The notes beneath the pieces were generated by a model. That model was not told the origin of the DNA and did not search any database. It saw only the letters and a list, made by a program, of their open reading frames with translations. A stretch of DNA of 64,000 nt from JADJOY01 sp016713535 [NCBI: Deltaproteobacteria bacterium] (GTDB taxonomy: Bacteria; JADJOY01): positions 30,561-94,560 of the forward strand of contig JADJOY010000041.1 in NCBI GenBank assembly GCA_016713535.1. The letters are read 5' to 3'. The translations under genes were made by a program, and so were the position numbers. Positions 25,353-34,698 of the stretch are shown here, one piece after another (the first letter of the stretch is position 1; the number at the start of each line of letters is the position of its first letter).

Positions 25353-26627
25353 TCAGGCGGCGCCGGCGATACCCGAGTCCTCGAAGACACCGCGCAACGT
25401 CTTGAGCGCCTGCGCCTCGATCTGACGGATCCGCTCGCGGGTGAGGCGGAAGCGGGTGCTGATCTCTTGCAGGCTGTGCGACGACACCTCGCCGACCCCG
25501 AAACGCAGCCGCAGGATCTTCTCCTCGCGTGGCGTGAGCTTGCCGAGCGCCACCTTGACGCGGTCGGCGAGCTCGACGAGCGACGCGTCCTCGAACGGCG
25601 AGGGTGCGTCCGGGTCCGCGAGCACGTCGCCGAGGCGCTGGCTGCCGTCGGCCGAGAGCGGCGTGTCGAGCGAGATGGCTTCGCTGCGCATCATCATGCG
25701 CTCTTCCACCCACTTCTCGTCGGTGGAGACCTTCTCGGCGATTTCCTCGGTCCGCGGCTTGCGGCCGAGCTCGAGGCCGAGGTCCCGGGTCGTGCGCATG
25801 ATCTTGCGGCGCTCTTCCTGGAGGTAGAGCGGAACGCGGACCAGGCCGGCCTGGTTGTCGATCGAACGGCGAATGTACTGGTGGATCCACCACGACGCGT
25901 AGGTGCTGAAGCGGAAGCCGGTGTCGACTCGGTATCGCTCCACCGCCTTCATCAGGCCGATGTTGCCCTCTTGGACCAGGTCGAGCATCGGGATGCCGTG
26001 GCGGCGGTAGCGCTTCGCGATGTGGATCACCAAGCGCAGGTTGGCCTCGGTGAGCAGCGCCTTGGCCCTCTCGATGCCGTCGAGCGCGGCGGCGAGCTGT
26101 GCCGCGTAGCGCGTCAGGACGCCCTTCTGGCGCGCCTGGAACGCCTTGCGGGGGGCCAACGTGCCGCTGACCACCCCGTTCACGTCGTCGAGGACGGTGT
26201 AGCCGACGCGCTCGGGCAGCGTCTCCTCCATCGACCGTCCGCGCGGCTTGGCAAAGTCCTTGCCGAGCACGCGGGGGATCAGCGTGGGGGGCTCGTCGAG
26301 GAGGGCGTGCAGAACCTCGCGGGCCTTGTCGATGCCGCTCGCGAAGCGGATCTCACCCTCGCGCCGGGCCAGCGGGATGGCGCCCATCTCGCGGAAGTAC
26401 AGGTCTTCGAGGTTGCCCGGGTCGGTCTCGTGCTCGGCGGCGTTCCACGCCGTACCGCCCGCCGTCGCCCGGGGCGCCTCATCCCCCGGCTCGAGGGGTT
26501 CGGTGTCCCCGTCAGCCATCGCGCCGAGCGAGGCGAGATCGTCTTCGCTCGGTCCAGAAGCCTCGGGCATGTTGAAGCTGTCCGAGACTCCCAGGTCGAC
26601 GTCGTCCAGATCGAGTGGGTCTTTCAT
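25353..26627 (-). CDS. RNA polymerase sigma-70 family sigma factor (RpoD/RpoS type)
   Basis: 424 aa. An acidic N-terminus is followed by region 1.2 (DLYFREMGAIPLARREGEI), region 2 (ANLRLVIHIAKRYRRHGIPMLDLVQEGNIGLMKAVERYR and FSTYASWWIHQYIRRSI), region 3 (RKPRTEEIAEKV) and region 4 (LTPREEKILRLRFGVG with RLTRERIRQIEAQALKTLR). It lacks a classical region 1.1 and the large non-conserved insert, so it may be a compact housekeeping sigma or an RpoS-like group 2 factor. An SD (GAGGAAGG) lies 6 nt upstream and a consensus-like promoter about 70 nt upstream. Confidence 0.93.
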   Translation of the reverse strand: MKDPLDLDDVDLGVSDSFNMPEASGPSEDDLASLGAMADGDTEPLEPGDEAPRATAGGTAWNAAEHETDPGNLEDLYFREMGAIPLARREGEIRFASGIDKAREVLHALLDEPPTLIPRVLGKDFAKPRGRSMEETLPERVGYTVLDDVNGVVSGTLAPRKAFQARQKGVLTRYAAQLAAALDGIERAKALLTEANLRLVIHIAKRYRRHGIPMLDLVQEGNIGLMKAVERYRVDTGFRFSTYASWWIHQYIRRSIDNQAGLVRVPLYLQEERRKIMRTTRDLGLELGRKPRTEEIAEKVSTDEKWVEERMMMRSEAISLDTPLSADGSQRLGDVLADPDAPSPFEDASLVELADRVKVALGKLTPREEKILRLRFGVGEVSSHSLQEISTRFRLTRERIRQIEAQALKTLRGVFEDSGIAGAA

Positions 26628-26696
26628 GGTGGCCTTCCTCTGCCTCTCGGCTCGAACCGGGAGTGGGAAAGAGGATAAAGGAGATGGAATTGGTAC

Positions 26697-26724
26697 TGTA
26701 TAGATCCACCCGTGGGGCTGTCAA
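26697..26724 (-). promoter_or_regulatory. Sigma-70 promoter of the sigma-factor gene
   Basis: Read on the minus strand: TTGACA (26724-26719), a 16-nt spacer, then TATACA (26702-26697). The -35 is perfect and the -10 matches at four or five positions. Transcription would begin near 26690, giving a leader of about 60 nt that carries the GAGGAAGG ribosome-binding site. Confidence 0.7.
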
Positions 26725-26967
26725 CAGCGGACCGCTCCGGTTTCCCTCGCGTCGTGGACCTGAAATCGCTGCGATTCCCGGGCTGTGATCGACGATCGAG
26801 GTGTCGTGTGGTGGGCGGCTCGGCTACCTCCTTCGATGAATTAGACGAATTTCCTGCGCGCCACATTCATCGCAGCGCCCTCGAATCAGCAAATCGGAAA
26901 TTGTCACCAGGCGCTTGAGTCGCCGGACTGTCGTCGGCGCGGCGAGGCTGGCCGCCGCAGGCGGGAC
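26725..26967. other. Intergenic region, lower GC, no gene seen
   Basis: With the promoter and leader to its left this makes a 340-nt gap between the PIG-L gene end and the sigma-factor start. It is visibly richer in A and T than its surroundings between about 26820 and 26920. An AAGGAGGT lies on the minus strand at 26824-26831 but no start codon follows at a usable distance. I see no ORF with coding character. Confidence 0.5.
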
Positions 26968-27867
26968 TCAGCCGCAGGTGTTGCGCGCGGGCTCGAGCGG
27001 GTCGAGGACCTGCACCCAGGGATCCATGCGCCGGAGGTACACCGAGTAGATCAGGTGGCTGAGGGTCCGCAGGCTCCCCATGTCACCCGCCTGGGTACGG
27101 TGCGCGTGGGAGAAGCGTCCGGCCATGTCGATGCAGGTCTCGGTGGGTGAGCAGTTCTGGTCGGGGTCCAGCACGTCGGTGTAGGGCTCGGGATCGCGTC
27201 CCATGAGCGGAGCCAGAAACCAGTAGCGGTTGAGGACCTCGAAGTAGCTCGGGGTTCGCCAGGGCGCGGCCCCGTCGAATGCCTCCCGCGGCTCGGCGGC
27301 GCGGCGGATGCCCTCCATCGCGAAGCGAGCCGCGAGCTGATGCTCGGGGTGGCACGTGAAGCCGTGGTAGGCGTCGAGGGTCAACACGACCGTGGGCTGG
27401 AAGCGCCGGATGGCGAGTGCGACTGCAGCCGACGGGTCGATCGCATCCTTCCACTTCGCCGCGATCACCTCTCGGGCGGGGAAGCTCTCGACGGGCAGGG
27501 GTGCGTTGTAGAGGCGGTAGTGCTCGAGCGTCGCGCCGTAGAGCGCGGCTGATTCCTCGAGCTCGTGACCCCGGACCGTGCCGAGGTCGGGGTGGCAGCC
27601 CTCGGGGAGCAGGCACTCGCCGCCGTCACCGTGGTTGAAGACGAGGAAGTAGCACGGCGTCTTCAGTCCCACGCACGCGTGGGTCAGCACCGAGCCGGCG
27701 AGCGCCTCGTCGTCGGGATGCGCCGAGATCCACATGACGCGCGCGTCGGCGCGCAGCACCTCTTCGATCGAAGGTTGGGTCGCCTCCGGGACGTGAGCGC
27801 CGGCGCACCCGAGCCCCAGCGCGGTCGCGAGCAGCGTGGCGAGGCGGCCGATGCGTGACTTCGTCAT
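26968..27867 (-). CDS. PIG-L family deacetylase, lipoprotein
   Basis: 299 aa. The leader TLLATALGLGC ends in a lipobox-like Cys. The catalytic SAHPDDEALAGS (HPDD metal and base residues) and the later HGFTCHPEHQLAARFA (third metal His) are those of the LmbE/PIG-L zinc deacetylases. The family removes acetyl from N-acetylglucosamine-containing lipids or mycothiol-type glycosides. Several Cys in the middle and C-terminus (ECLLPEGC, QNCSPTETC) suggest disulfides and a periplasmic site. GGAGGA precedes ATG at 27867, which overlaps the aldo/keto reductase gene stop (ATGA). Confidence 0.88.
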   Translation of the reverse strand: MTKSRIGRLATLLATALGLGCAGAHVPEATQPSIEEVLRADARVMWISAHPDDEALAGSVLTHACVGLKTPCYFLVFNHGDGGECLLPEGCHPDLGTVRGHELEESAALYGATLEHYRLYNAPLPVESFPAREVIAAKWKDAIDPSAAVALAIRRFQPTVVLTLDAYHGFTCHPEHQLAARFAMEGIRRAAEPREAFDGAAPWRTPSYFEVLNRYWFLAPLMGRDPEPYTDVLDPDQNCSPTETCIDMAGRFSHAHRTQAGDMGSLRTLSHLIYSVYLRRMDPWVQVLDPLEPARNTCG

Positions 27868-28706
27868 GGCGGGCTCCTCCGGGGGCCGTGGGCGTCGAAC
27901 ACGTTGAGCCCACGGCCGGCGACGTGGTCGCCGACGCGCGCCATCCACGCGAGCTCGTCGGGATCCATCGGGCCGCGATCGAGAGCGGTGAGCGCATGTT
28001 CGAGGTCGGCGCGGCTGCGCGGGCCCGTCATGCACATGTGGACGCCCGGGTGGCTCAGCGCGAACCGGTAGCAGTCGGCGGCGCTCGGGGTGCGCTCGTT
28101 AGGCGGCGTCTTGCGCGGATCGAGGAGGGTCGCCCACCGGGTCGCGGTGTACGCCACCATCCCCGGACCACCCGGGCCCGGGTCCAGGTGGGGAAAGGTC
28201 TCGCGTTCCGCGCCGCGGTGACCGGCGTTGTAGCGCAGGTGGTAGACGTCGAATGCCCGCTCGCGCTCGAGCTCGGCGAACAGGGTCCGGCGATGGCTCG
28301 AGATCGCCAGGTGTCGAACCCGTCCGCGGCGCTGGAGCTCGAGAGCTGCGTCGACGATCGCCCGGCGCGGCGGGTCGTTGAACCAGCCGAGGAGCAGCAC
28401 GTCGGCGTATTCGGTGCCGAGGCGGAAGAGCGCGAGCTCGACGCTCGGCGCCATCAGCGCGGCCACGCGCGTGTACGACTGCAGGACCACGGCGAGCTTG
28501 TCGCGACCGTGTCCGCGCATCAGGCGCCGGATGCCGGCGGCGAACCGCTCGCGGCGCGCCGAGCCCCAGTAGAGGTAGTTCACGCCGCGCTCGAAGCCCA
28601 TCTCCAGCGCGTCCGCGGGAACCCCGTACGACGCGGCGACCCCGAGCCGACCCACGGTGAGCCCGGTGCGTCCGAGCGTGATCGGGTTGCGCCAGTCGAC
28701 CGTCAC
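27864..28706 (-). CDS. Aldo/keto reductase-like protein with altered active site
   Basis: 280 aa barrel protein: LGRTGLTVGRLGVAASYG at the start, YADVLLLGWFNDP, RGRVRHLAISSHRRTL (His region) and SHPGVHMCMTGPRS (cofactor end) follow the AKR plan. The usual FDTAxxYG catalytic stretch reads NYLYWGSARRERF, so the Asp-Tyr pair is not evident and classical AKR chemistry is doubtful. It sits between the large lipoprotein gene (26 nt upstream) and the PIG-L deacetylase gene (4-nt overlap), all on the minus strand. Confidence 0.8.
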   Translation of the reverse strand: MTVDWRNPITLGRTGLTVGRLGVAASYGVPADALEMGFERGVNYLYWGSARRERFAAGIRRLMRGHGRDKLAVVLQSYTRVAALMAPSVELALFRLGTEYADVLLLGWFNDPPRRAIVDAALELQRRGRVRHLAISSHRRTLFAELERERAFDVYHLRYNAGHRGAERETFPHLDPGPGGPGMVAYTATRWATLLDPRKTPPNERTPSAADCYRFALSHPGVHMCMTGPRSRADLEHALTALDRGPMDPDELAWMARVGDHVAGRGLNVFDAHGPRRSPP

Positions 28707-28731
28707 GGTTCCGTCCCCTCGCGCCGCGCGT

Positions 28732-30071
28732 TCAGTCGCGGGCGCTGATCAGCCCCTGATACCGCGCCATCCAGTAGGCGACCAGGTAGTCGACGCCCGG
28801 GTTCACCAGCGCGGGAGACCCGGCATCGCAGTCGACCACGTACGGGTTGCGTTGCCACAGAAAGTCCGTGCTGCACTGGAGCGGCACCGGGTAGGCCTCC
28901 AGGGCCTGCAGGCGCGCCGTGCCGATGATGTCGGACAGCGGTGGGTAGAGCTTCTGCAGCGCCACCAGCGTCACCGACCACGGTCGAGCGACGCGTCGGG
29001 CGGATCGACCGCGTAGCCGCGGTTGGGAGGCTCACGGAACGCCGTGAGGTCCTCGACGATCGACGCGTCGATCACCGCATCGTCCTCACCCTCGACCGAG
29101 CGGTGGATCAGCTCGAAGAGCGCGTTGTGGGCGAGATGCACGCTCTTGTGGATCTGGTCGCGGAAGTTGGTCTGGACGAGCTCGTGGATCTCGGGGACGT
29201 CACGGCTCAGCCGCTCGGCGTTCAGGTAGTTCTGGTGGCTCAGGTTGTTGCCGTAGAACTGGACGTAGCGGTTGTTGAAGCTGATCGTGGCGATCTCGTA
29301 CAAGGTGCGGTTGGCGGCGATCTGGCGCGCGGCTTCGAGGTCCTGCGGGCGCCCGGCCACGTGGTGGGCGATCAGGTGCCAGTTGATCGCGAACGGCGGC
29401 AGCGCCTCCGGCCCCGCGGTGGTCTTGATGCCGTCGACGTCCACGATCACGTAGCCCTGGCGCGCGACCGCGTCGACCACCTCGGTGACGTCGTCGCGGA
29501 TCGTCTGGCGCATGGTCTCGTCGTCGACGAAGTCGTAGGCGAGGGTCATGCCGAAGAACCAGCCGGTGTACTGGTCGCGGCTGGTGTTGCCGGTCCACAG
29601 GTCGCCGGCAAAGGGCCCCTCCGTGACGACGTGGCAGTTCTCGTCGTCCGGCTCGCAGCCCGCGACTCCCGGTGCGTCCGCCGGTGCGCGGTAGCGAGCG
29701 ATGAAGCCCGGCCGCCCCGTCACCTTCAGGTGGTTGTGGAGGGTGTCGACGATCCTGATGACGTTGGCGCGCGCCTGCGTCTCGCCGGTGACCGCGTAGC
29801 GGTACGCCTGGCTGCCGAGGTAGGTGCCGGTCCAGATGGTCGAGTCGCCGCGCCCCTCGTACTGGAGCACGTCGGTGAGCGACTCGTCGGTGAACCGCAC
29901 CTCGACGGTGGCGCCGTAGAGCGGCTGGTGATGCGCCTCGTGCCAGGAGTCGTAGCCGCGGGCCCGCTCGGTGAGCGGCCCTGCGGGCCCGCCGCTGCCG
30001 CCGCCGTCTCCCCCGCATCCCACGGCGAGCGTCGCCGCCAGCACCATCCCGGGCCACCGCGGTCGCAGCAT
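28732..30071 (-). CDS. Large lipoprotein of unknown function (one frameshift)
   Basis: About 446 aa after one missing base near 28975-28985 is restored. The frame reads DPPDASLDR and then, in the next frame, WSVTLVALQKLYPPL to the stop at 28732. The leader VLAATLAVGC is a lipobox followed by a Gly-rich linker. The mature part has GYDSWHEAHHQPLYGATVEVRF, NVIRIVDTLHNHLKVTG, GWFFGMTLAYDFVDD and FAINWHLIAHHVAG, and is helical in look, like alpha/alpha-barrel proteins. It is rich in His, Asn and Trp. I recognise no family. It lies between the dienoyl-CoA isomerase-like gene and the aldo/keto reductase-like gene. Confidence 0.72.
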
Positions 30072-30113
30072 CGAGCACCCTCCTCGCGTCAGCCCGGGAC
30101 GCGTCGCCCGGGG

Positions 30114-30941
30114 TCAGCCGCCCTTGAAGTCGGGCTTGCGCTTTTCCATGAACGAGGCGAGCGCTTCGCCGAGGTCGTCGGACACCAGGAACGCCGAGTT
30201 CCACAACGCCACGTAGCGCAGCCCTTCGGCGATCTCCGCGCGGCGCGCCGACGCCATCACCTGTTTCGACCCTTGTACCGCGAGCGGGCTCAGGGAGGCG
30301 ATCTCGTCGGCGAGCTCCTGCGCGCCCTCGAGCGCCGCCTCGCGGTCCGCGTACACGTGGTTCACCAGCCCGATCTCGCGGGCGCGCTCGGCGTCGATGT
30401 CCTTGCCCGTGTACACGAGCTCGGACGCGTGGCCCCGTCCGACGATACCGGGCAAGCGCTGCAGCGTGCCGAGGTCCGCGACGATCGCCATGCGGGTCTC
30501 GCGCACCGAGAAGATCGCGTCCTTCGCCGCCACGCGCATGTCGCACGCCGTGATCACGTCGATGCCGCCGCCGATGCAGTAGCCGTGGATCGCGGCGATG
30601 ACGGGCTTCCTCACTCGCTCGATCGCGGTCACGCTCTCCTGCAGCCGCAGGATCTCCTGGTGCAGCGCGCGCCGCTGCTGCGCCTGCGTGCCCTCGAACG
30701 AGACCAGGCTTCCCACCGACTTGAGGTCGAGGCCGACGGTGAAGTGCTTGCCCTCCGCGGCGAGCACCGCGACCCGGCACGAGTCGTCACGGTCGATGTC
30801 GCCGAACACCTTGGGCAGTGCCTCCCACAGGTCCGGGCCCATCGCGTTGCGGCTCTCGGGCCGCGCCAGGAACACCCACGTGACGTGTCCTTCCTTCTGG
30901 ACGCGCAGGGGGCCGACTTCCACCGACTCGGTGCTGATCAT
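30114..30941 (-). CDS. Enoyl-CoA hydratase/isomerase family, dienoyl-CoA isomerase-like
   Basis: 275 aa crotonase-fold protein. The first oxyanion segment is KHFTVGLDLKSV; the second is IHGYCIGGGIDVITACD. MAIVADLGTLQRLPGIVGRG carries an Asp at the place of the catalytic Asp of delta3,5-delta2,4-dienoyl-CoA isomerase, and the sequence around it resembles that subfamily more than the hydratases. Role: double-bond shuffling in oxidation of unsaturated fatty acyl-CoA. GAGGAG precedes ATG at 30941. Confidence 0.87.
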   Translation of the reverse strand: MISTESVEVGPLRVQKEGHVTWVFLARPESRNAMGPDLWEALPKVFGDIDRDDSCRVAVLAAEGKHFTVGLDLKSVGSLVSFEGTQAQQRRALHQEILRLQESVTAIERVRKPVIAAIHGYCIGGGIDVITACDMRVAAKDAIFSVRETRMAIVADLGTLQRLPGIVGRGHASELVYTGKDIDAERAREIGLVNHVYADREAALEGAQELADEIASLSPLAVQGSKQVMASARRAEIAEGLRYVALWNSAFLVSDDLGEALASFMEKRKPDFKGG

Positions 30942-30961
30942 GGGGGGCTCCTCGGGAGAGT

Positions 30962-30982
30962 CCCGCGCCGCGGCGGCGCGGG
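30962..30982 (-). terminator. Hairpin between radical SAM and isomerase genes
   Basis: Perfect 9-bp inverted repeat with a 3-nt loop (CCCGCGCCG, CGG, CGGCGCGGG), about 85 nt past the radical SAM stop and 20 nt before the next start on the minus strand. It could end the radical SAM transcript. No T-run is seen. Confidence 0.35.
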
Positions 30983-31067
30983 TCGCGGAGGTCTAGCCCG
31001 TCGCGCGAGTGGGTGCCAGAGGCGGGCGTCGCCGATCGAGGAGCGACCGGCGTCGCCCGGCGCAGCG

Positions 31068-32624
31068 TCAGGCCGCCGGCTGCGTCGCCACGAGCGCGGG
31101 TGCGACCTCGCCGCGGCGTGCCACGCCGTCGCGACGGCGGCGCAACGCCTCGCTCGCCATCCACAACGCGTGCACCACGCGATAGCCGAGCAGCTCGACC
31201 ATGAAGCCGAGGCGGAAGTGCTTGAGCCGCCAGCGTGCGATCGGACGGTAGAGCTCGATGAGCGCCGCGGCGAGGCGCGGCAACCCGTAGTCGCGGCTCT
31301 TGCGATCGACGCAGCTCGACACGAAATAGATCGCCCGGGTCTGAGCCCGGCTGAGCGCACCCGGCCAGGTGACGCCGCCGATCGCGCTCTCCATGTCGAA
31401 GGTGAGCCGGCTCCAGCCCTCGAGGGTGGTGGGCGAGGCGTGCCCGGCGGCCACCGCGTCGTCGAGCATCTCGGTGCCCGGCAGCGGCAGGTACGTGTAG
31501 AAGGGCGAGTTGCGGAAGTTCGGGTTCAGGTCCTGCAGCTCGAGCGCGAGCTCGATGGTCTCGCGCACGTCCTCGACCGTCTCGGTCGGGCTGCCCACGA
31601 AGAAGCTGCAGTAGAGCACGATCGGGTGCTTTGCGAAGCGCGCCACCTCGCGCTTCACGCGCTCCACCGAGGCGCTCTTCTTCATGCGCTTGCGGATCCG
31701 CGGCGAGCCCGACTCGATGCCGATCGAGATCCGCTTGAGCCCCGTGCCCGCGAGCGTCGCGAGCGTGGCGTCGTCGATCCGCGCCAGCGACGGGATGTCC
31801 GCGCCCTGTACCTGCCACGCGACACCGGTGCGCGCGATCCCTTCGCCGATCGCCACCGCGCGCGGCACGTCGAGGAAGAAGTTGTCGTCGACGAAGTAGA
31901 GCCCGCCCGGCGCATGGCGCCGCACCAGCCGCTCGACCCGCGCCACGGTGCGCTCCGCCGACAGCATGCGGAAGCGGCCCGCGTTGAGCGCGGTGTTGTA
32001 GCAAAACGTGCAGGGACGCGGGCAGCCGCGCGCGCTCTCGAGCGAGAGCGTGGGCGCGCCGTCCCAGTGCGGCATGTACGCGCGCACCGGCACCAGCTCG
32101 AAGTTGGGCTCCGGGAGCTCGTCCAGGTCCGGCAGCGTCGCGTCGGGACCGCGCACCACGGCGCCGGTGGTGTCACGAGCCAGCGTCCCGGGCGTCCCCG
32201 CGAGCGGTTCGCCGTGCGCGACCCGTTCGGCGACCTCCGCGAGGATGCCCTCGCCGTCGGCGACCACCACCGCGTCGACGAGCGGATCGGCGGCGGTCTG
32301 ATCGGGCATCAGCGTCGCGTGCATGCCGCCCCACACCAGCGGCACGGGCGCGAGCCCGCGCACGAATCGCGCCACCTCGATCGCCGACGCGAGCATGGTG
32401 CCGCTCATCGAGGTGATGCCGACCAGCAGCACCGGTTCCTCGAACGCCCGACGCAGGCGCGCGCGCCAGTCGACCTCGCGGCGCAGATCGACGATCTCGA
32501 TCGGATGGCCGCGTCCGGCGAGTGTCGACGCGTGAATCAGGTTGAGCGGGTAGAAGGGCGCGGAACGCATCCGCTCCCAGTCACCCGAGAACGGGTGCAC
32601 CAAGACGATCTTGCGAGCGCTCAT
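31068..32624 (-). CDS. B12-binding-domain radical SAM protein
   Basis: 518 aa. The N-terminal third is a cobalamin-binding-like Rossmann domain (VGITSMSGTML, WGGMHATLMPDQTAADPLVDAVVVADGE). The radical SAM core has CPRPCTFC (Cys201, 205, 208) for the 4Fe-4S cluster, then GGLYFVDDNFF and GLKRISIGIESGS. The C-terminus has FYTYLPLPGTEML and a basic, hydrophobic tail. The family does methylations and rearrangements on unactivated carbons, for example of hopanoids, bacteriochlorins or natural products. The substrate is not evident here. ATG at 32624 is at the first conserved block; the frame upstream is non-conserved. Confidence 0.9.
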   Translation of the reverse strand: MSARKIVLVHPFSGDWERMRSAPFYPLNLIHASTLAGRGHPIEIVDLRREVDWRARLRRAFEEPVLLVGITSMSGTMLASAIEVARFVRGLAPVPLVWGGMHATLMPDQTAADPLVDAVVVADGEGILAEVAERVAHGEPLAGTPGTLARDTTGAVVRGPDATLPDLDELPEPNFELVPVRAYMPHWDGAPTLSLESARGCPRPCTFCYNTALNAGRFRMLSAERTVARVERLVRRHAPGGLYFVDDNFFLDVPRAVAIGEGIARTGVAWQVQGADIPSLARIDDATLATLAGTGLKRISIGIESGSPRIRKRMKKSASVERVKREVARFAKHPIVLYCSFFVGSPTETVEDVRETIELALELQDLNPNFRNSPFYTYLPLPGTEMLDDAVAAGHASPTTLEGWSRLTFDMESAIGGVTWPGALSRAQTRAIYFVSSCVDRKSRDYGLPRLAAALIELYRPIARWRLKHFRLGFMVELLGYRVVHALWMASEALRRRRDGVARRGEVAPALVATQPAA

Positions 32625-32831
32625 CGCTCGGCGGGGCGCGGGATGGGGTCGATCCGCTGATACTTTCGCGAACGTCTCGGGGTGACGCACCTTACCACGA
32701 CCCCCGCGCGGCTCGCCGTGCAAGGGGCATGGCGGGCTCCCCTCCGCCGGCGCCATCCGGCGGCCCGCGGCGCGTTCGGCCCGGGGATGCGGTGCTGACG
32801 GACCGGCGCGCCCTCGCTATATCGTGCGGCC

Positions 32832-33743
32832 ATGCTGGTCGTGGGCGTCGACGAGAACGGCCTCGGTCCCGGGCTCGGTCCGCTGGTCGTGACCGCGATC
32901 GTGCTCGAGGTGCCCGACGTCGGCGAGGACGCGCTCCGGCTCGACCGGCATGGCCTGCCGGCCTCGGTCGCGGACTCGAAGCTCGTGTTCAAGCGCACGG
33001 TGCGCTCCTACGCGACCGGTGAGGCGGTCGCGCTCGCGCTCGCGGGAGCGTTGCTCGCCGCGTGCGAGGGGCGGCACGTCTCCGGCTTCCTCGCGGCCTT
33101 GACCCGCGGTGCGTGCGCGCTCGCGCGGGAAGGTGCACCGCCCGAGCTCCACCACGCCGAGCTCCCGGTGCCGATATGGGGTGGCGATCCGGCACCGATC
33201 GAGGCCGCCCTGGCGGCGGCCGGAATCCGCGTCGTCGACGTCGCGTGTCGGGTGCTCTTCCCGGCGGAGTTCAACTGCGCGAGGACCGGACCGGGCGGCA
33301 AGCTCGCACTCAACTACCGGATCTTCGAGGAGGCGCTGGGGTTGCTCGCGGCCCGGCCGCCGCTCGCGCTGCTCGGCAAGATCGGTGGCACGCGCTTCTA
33401 CCGCCCCTGGCTCGATGCGAGCCCGCGATTGAGCGACGTCGAGACGCTCGAGGAGGAGCCCGCCGAGAGCCGCTATCGCACTCGGTTCGGCGATGCGCCG
33501 CTCGAGCTGCGGTTCGTGCGCGACGGCGACGAAACCTACCTGCCCATCGCCGCCGCCAGCCTGGTCGGAAAATACGTACGCGAAGCCTCGATGCTGTGCC
33601 TCAACCGGGCGCTCGGTTTCGACGCGCCGATTCCCCACGCCAGCGGCTACTGGTCCGATCCCAAGACCCATCTGGCCATCGAGCGCTTCGAGGAACGGTT
33701 CGCGCGCACCGTGCCGCGCAGCGCCTTTCTCCGCGACGGGTAG
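32832..33743 (+). CDS. Divergent RNase HII-like protein
   Basis: 303 aa. It opens with VVGVDENGLGPGLGPLVVTAIVL, which aligns with the RNase HII opening (D-E-x-G-x-G-P-x-x-G-P), then ADSKLV matches the D-S-K element, LLGKIGG could be the third acidic region without an obvious Asp, and HASGYWSDPKTH resembles the C-terminal GYxT/SxxH block. The Arg of the DEAGRG motif, which contacts the ribonucleotide, is replaced by Leu. It is about 100 aa longer than RNase HII. Probably nuclease-fold; activity on RNA/DNA hybrids is uncertain. Starts with ATG, divergent from the radical SAM gene. Confidence 0.72.
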   Translation: MLVVGVDENGLGPGLGPLVVTAIVLEVPDVGEDALRLDRHGLPASVADSKLVFKRTVRSYATGEAVALALAGALLAACEGRHVSGFLAALTRGACALAREGAPPELHHAELPVPIWGGDPAPIEAALAAAGIRVVDVACRVLFPAEFNCARTGPGGKLALNYRIFEEALGLLAARPPLALLGKIGGTRFYRPWLDASPRLSDVETLEEEPAESRYRTRFGDAPLELRFVRDGDETYLPIAAASLVGKYVREASMLCLNRALGFDAPIPHASGYWSDPKTHLAIERFEERFARTVPRSAFLRDG

Positions 33744-33890
33744 CGCGCCCGGGTGGCGGCGCCGCTGGGTGGGTCGCACGACGCGGGATCTCGCCGTCGA
33801 GCCGCGCGTGCGGCTAGGATGGCGCGATACACCTCTGGTCGGCCGGCGCCACCCCTCGTGGCGGACCCCGCGCGGAGGGAGGTCCCGAAG

Positions 33891-34647
33891 ATGATCCTTG
33901 GCTGGAACGACGATTCGCCGCGGCTCGCTCGGCGTCTGGGCGCAGGGTTGCTGGCGATTGCGACACTGCTCGTCCCGCGTCCCGCCGCGGCGCTCGACGA
34001 GGATCCCAAGCCCGAGGAGAAGAGCGACGGCTCGCTCTACCTCGTGCCGCTCCTCGCTCCCAAGGCGCCAGCGATCGACGGACGCCTGAACGAGGAAGGG
34101 TGGGGCAACGCCGCCGGCATCGTGCGCCTGCACAAGCTCGGTGCACCGAAGGAGAATCCTTCGCGCGCCACCGAGGTCTACCTGACCATCGACGCCGACA
34201 ACCTCTACGTCGCGTTCCGCTGCGGCGAGCCGTTCCCCGAGCGCCGCAAGCGCTCCGCGAAGGGCCGCGATCTCGACGGGATCGCCGCCGACGACACCGT
34301 CTCGGTCCAGCTCCAGCCCGGGGAGGACGCCAAGGCGCCGTACTACGAGGTCACCGTGACCTCGACCGGCGCGGTCGCGCTCACCCAGCACGGCACGAAG
34401 TCGAAGGCCTGGAACGCCGGCGGTATCCAGGCCGCGGTGCGCGACGCGCTGGGCGGCTGGGTGGTCGAGGTGCGGGTGCCCTTCAAGGCGATGGGGCGGA
34501 GCACCCCCGAGGCCGGCGAGCGCTGGCGCGCGAACTTCGTTCGTCACATCGCCACGGTGGAGCCTCCCGAGCTTGCGACCTGGGCCCCCGCAGGCGACCG
34601 TCGAGGCGCGCCAGGCCGAGCACTTCGCCGAGCTGCGCTTCGAGTGA
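33891..34647 (+). CDS. Secreted CBM9-like domain protein (one frameshift at the C-terminus)
   Basis: About 251 aa. The signal peptide (LGAGLLAIATLLVPRPAAA) is followed by a CBM9/DOMON-like domain: APAIDGRLNEEGWGNAAGI, DADNLYVAFRCGEP, DDTVSVQLQPGED, WNAGGIQAAVRDALGGWVVEVRVPFKAMG. In the given sequence the end runs into another frame. Dropping one C of the five-C run near 34587-34591 gives APQATVEARQAEHFAELRFE and TGA at 34645-34647, a normal CBM9 ending. The SD GGAGGGAGG lies before ATG at 33891. Likely a periplasmic carbohydrate- or haem-binding module. Confidence 0.75.
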
Positions 34648-34698
34648 CGGCGCCGGCTTCGCGGCGCGTCTTTGGGGCTCCACCAGACTTGCGGTTCG

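Noticed and set aside
26824-26831. Perfect AAGGAGGT on the minus strand upstream of the sigma-factor gene
   Set aside because: No start codon follows within 4-12 nt and no coding frame begins there.
28941-32660. A 1239-codon open frame on the plus strand
   Set aside because: It is antisense to well-supported minus-strand genes (lipoprotein, isomerase, radical SAM) and is rich in Arg, His and Val without any domain. Long antisense frames are expected at this GC content.
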